Shown here in pieces: positions 61,113 through 64,000 of a stretch of 64,000 bases of DNA. The notes under the pieces are model-generated. The model was given only the letters and a program-made list of their open reading frames with translations. It ran no database searches and had not been told where the DNA came from. Every line of letters starts with the position of its first letter. Positions within the stretch are counted from its first letter, which is position 1. Source of the DNA: Eretmocerus hayati (taxonomy: Eukaryota > Arthropoda > Insecta > Hymenoptera > Aphelinidae); the NCBI GenBank assembly GCA_029851415.1, contig CM056744.1:102581338-102645337 (forward strand), in the 5' to 3' direction. Both the position numbers and the translations under genes were made by a program.

Positions 61113-62345
61113 CTAGAGGGTATTTGTAGTTAGATGTCTGCGAGGCTTGAGAGAGCCGTTGATCTCGGGGTAGAAAGCACACGTTTGAAGTTTGTTTCCA
61201 CTATATTGTCCGAACTTACTTATTCTATGATCAGGTTCGGCAGAAGACTTTTCCCATAGAACACATAGAAATGAGATCTTCTGACAAGCCCCTACGTAGT
61301 CAGAACCCGCTAAATTCGGGTCTTGCACAAATACATCAAAACTGCCGCAGATGCCGTTACTTCGACTTCTCGACGACAGGTGGCTACATAACAATAGACG
61401 ATTTGCACGTCCCGAGAAATAATTGCCGGTAACCCAAAACGAAAATCTCACCCCACAAGGGGATCTTTGGATCTTGTGAGGGTAACGAATCACCGGCCTT
61501 GATTCACTGCAAGGAGGGTCTTTCGCTGATAGACGCACTCCTCGGTACCAGTCTTCCGGCAAGGATGATCTCAGTATCCTGGAAGCACGCGACAAATCCC
61601 CGCCCTGATCTTCATCCCGAGTACCCATAATGTGTGATCTTCGACATCTCTTTGACCTCTATGCGTATGAGTCCTGGCCGGCATCTTTGATCGCTTCGGG
61701 ACTCCTGCTTTTTTGCAAGCCCTCCAGAATCTTTCACCTCTTCTTTATTCTTCATTTCTTACTACCTTCTTCTGGGACTATAACCTCCGGGTTTCTGTCG
61801 TCCGTGGAGACTGGAGAGGTCTTAGTATGTAGATGTTCGAGTATTCTTGGATGAATCCGACACTACCCACACTTTGGTGGGGTCCTATGATTTCCCCTTC
61901 TCAGACTACAAAACAAAACACCAAACATCTTAGTCTGCCACATACAACCAACTCGCCAACGACCTCGATTCCGGGTGCTTCCAGGGCCGAGACGATTTGA
62001 AAAGGAATCTGCTAGCACTCCTCGGCACCTTCGGATGCTCCCAAAGATGACGAGAGTCAGAAAGCAGCTTCCAAGTGCTCCCAGATGCTAGTCTGGCGAC
62101 GCCAAGCTTTCGCACTGATTATCTAGGCGCTTCTAGGTAATCAGTAACCCTAGGGTGTCGACTCTTACCCTTCCATGGGTCCTCCCGAGAAGAGGAGAGA
62201 AGTCCCTCACCATTACACACCGAACGTCAGACCACGATAGGTCGCTCCCACGTACACTGGCACACCGGCTACCCTTTGCGTTTCCAGTTGTACCTGTAGA
62301 GGAAAGTCATACCTGCAACCAGTAACATCACACATCGATGTAATC
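61113..62345. other. GC-richer anonymous segment, possible old retroelement
   Basis: This part is richer in C and G than its flanks and has a 171-codon minus-strand frame (61113-61628) without a recognised domain. A weak hairpin, ACCTGTAGAGGAAAG facing CCGCTCTACAGGGT, lies at 62291-62356. Base composition unlike the surroundings suggests an insertion, but no terminal repeats or motifs confirm it. Confidence 0.3.
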
Positions 62346-62359
62346 CGCTCTACAGGGTA

Positions 62360-64000
62360 GACCATTTTATGTGAAAGGTTACGCTAATGATGACATAGCC
62401 AATTCTTTGTTTATTAAGTGAATATCTTTATTGACTTATTGAACTCCACATATTTGATCGTAAAAGACGGACATCTGATCATTAAAATGACCCGATTTCT
62501 GCCATTCTGAATGCTCATAAAGTTATTCGGTTACAATTTATAGTTGAGGTTAGGTTTGAAAGAGGTTGTTCGTGACCAGTTAGATCAAATACATGGTCAT
62601 CCGCGAAGAACTATCGGGTTCGATACTCGCTTCCGTCACCATCACGACTCTATTCATGTGCTCTTCGCGGTAGTCTAGATATTTCCGATTTCACTTATAA
62701 CTGCAGGTTCAGAGATTCAGATGTATTCGATAAATGCTGTCCCAATCAAAATGACAAAATGGAAACAGCTGCATCTTTTCTAAGGTGAAAAAGTTGTGAT
62801 TTGGGATGGTTCCGGGGCCTTTACCAACCAGATGATTTTGGTTTTACACGAGCTACAAAAAATGAATGCAAAGGGCGTTACTTAGCGTCGGTGAATGGTG
62901 TGTTAAGATCCTAAAAAATTTTCAAGAAAGAACAAAACAGATTTGACGAGAAATCAACTGTGAAACTGATGAGGTACTTACAGATGTCAGAGCATCATTC
63001 TGGGACAAACACATGTGAGTAAATATTAATGCAAATAAGTTGCACGCAACCATATGACTATAGACATAGCAAGTTATAGACTGCGGGTTGGGATCTGGAT
63101 AGTGGGACCTCGAAATCGCACGAGTGTGAGTGAGAGAGCATGATGTAAGAATCACGTCGAGAGCATTGCCTCTTACGCATTTGTCTCACTCGCACGCAGT
63201 ACCACGGCGATAGCCCGCGACTCGCAGTCTATACCTTGCTATGTCTATGCATATGACCTAACCCAACATAACCTAAATTTGAATAAAAGTGCATCACGTA
63301 ATAGAGATGACGAAAATGTCGTGGAAGTTACTTCAAAGTACGATTACGCTTTCTCGAAAACCTTATTTCGACTGATGATTTAGGGTGGAAGGAGAGAACA
63401 AGGAATAAGCACTGATAGGCGGAGATATGAATTATATTGTGTCATGAAAGAGAGCATGTTGCGAGCAACAGTCTTTGTACAAACAAGATACAGCTTTGCA
63501 CTAAGATATAAACTATTTGATATAGCTTGAGTTTATCATCAGGGTCTCCAAGATCCAAATTTGCATGAAAATAATGTGAAATTGACTATTTTCGAACCAC
63601 CATGACGCTGTTTCTATCACTTGACTTAACCTCGATTCTTCTTAATTCAAATCTAAAAAAGTTGGCAGTGATTCACCAAGTATTAAAAAATCTTTTCAAT
63701 GAGTGAAGAGTGAGTTTGGGTGTATTTCCTGGTTCGTGAGATCAGCCAAGATGCATGAGCCAATTTTAAAGCTTGCGTATAAGGCTGGCATCTCGAAGAA
63801 GCTCGACTGAAAGTGTATATGGAGCGGGTGCGAAAAGAGGGGCCCTGAAACAATGAAGAACGGCTCTTTGGGTACAGAGCTTGGGAAGCCGCGAATGTGA
63901 GCAGCAGCCCTCTTGGATTGTGTTTCGCCTCTTTGAGCCGCGTGAACTTTTTAGCCCGCACCTTTCAGCTCAAGTCAGAGTTTGCCTATACTCCGGTATA
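62360..64000. other. Anonymous non-coding DNA
   Basis: No gene is recognised. It contains the small TIR element at 63051-63255 and a CCTAACCCAACATAACC stretch at 63256-63273. Confidence 0.4.
63051..63255. mobile_element. Small TIR element (MITE), about 205 bp
   Basis: CATATGACTATAGACATAGC at the left faces the complement of GCTATGTCTATGCATATG at the right. The pairing continues through TATAGACTGCG, and an inner CGAGTGTGAGTGAGA faces TCTCACTCGCACG. It is hairpin-forming and non-coding. The flanking duplication is unclear. Confidence 0.6.

Noticed and set aside
61113..61628. 171-codon minus-strand frame as a gene
   Set aside because: No domain or start context; the length is plausible by chance in a GC-richer segment. 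Kept only as part of an unassigned segment.
1..64000. CRISPR arrays, operons, bacterial regulatory sites
   Set aside because: The sequence is clearly eukaryotic; no array of regular direct repeats with unique spacers was seen.

Overview
The window reads as a repeat-rich, gene-poor stretch of an arthropod nuclear genome. It is AT-rich but not CpG-poor. It holds many (TA)n, (CT/GA)n and (AC)n microsatellites, non-LTR retrotransposons, an LTR retrotransposon with 5-bp target duplications, TA-flanked MITEs, tRNA-like SINE copies and a decayed Helitron-type helicase. The overall look fits an insect, perhaps a hymenopteran, but that assignment is only an impression. I recognise no host protein-coding gene, and most open frames are short and match nothing I know.

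Layout: 1-4.77 kb is anonymous DNA with a cluster of GACAGACC motifs at 2.15-2.31 kb. A decayed non-LTR retrotransposon lies on the minus strand at 4.77-7.04 kb, followed by a 0.53-kb MITE packed with CACTGA/TCAGTG words. Two tandem tRNA-like repeat units sit at 9.56-10.99 kb, the second split by an 872-bp TIR element. From 11 to 18.9 kb the DNA is anonymous. An apparently intact CR1/Jockey-type retrotransposon lies at 18.91-22.99 kb: ORF1 has a PHD-like finger, ORF2 has endonuclease plus reverse transcriptase. Decayed Helitron/PIF1 helicase pieces run from 23.98 to 25.95 kb, followed by two adjacent 10-bp-period minisatellites.

The 31-53 kb part is dominated by long inverted repeats. There are three unrelated foldback elements: 31.76-34.44, 37.79-39.77 (an almost perfect 1-kb-arm palindrome) and 51.17-53.01 kb. 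Between them is a full-length LTR element (41.43-48.26 kb) with 692-bp LTRs, CATTC target duplications, a primer-binding site and a polypurine tract. Its 5.4-kb interior shows no gag or pol, so it resembles a LARD (large retrotransposon derivative). A pogo-like MITE lies at 50.7-51.0 kb. The rest, to 64 kb, is anonymous apart from microsatellites, a tRNA-like B box and a small TIR element at 63.05 kb.

The genes that work together here are the two ORFs of the 19-23 kb retrotransposon. ORF2 has no AUG before the end of its endonuclease domain, and its frame joins ORF1 exactly at an A AAA AAG heptamer beside the ORF1 stop. This suggests expression by -1 ribosomal frameshifting, or by non-AUG reinitiation. 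It and the 2-kb palindrome are the observations I would follow first.
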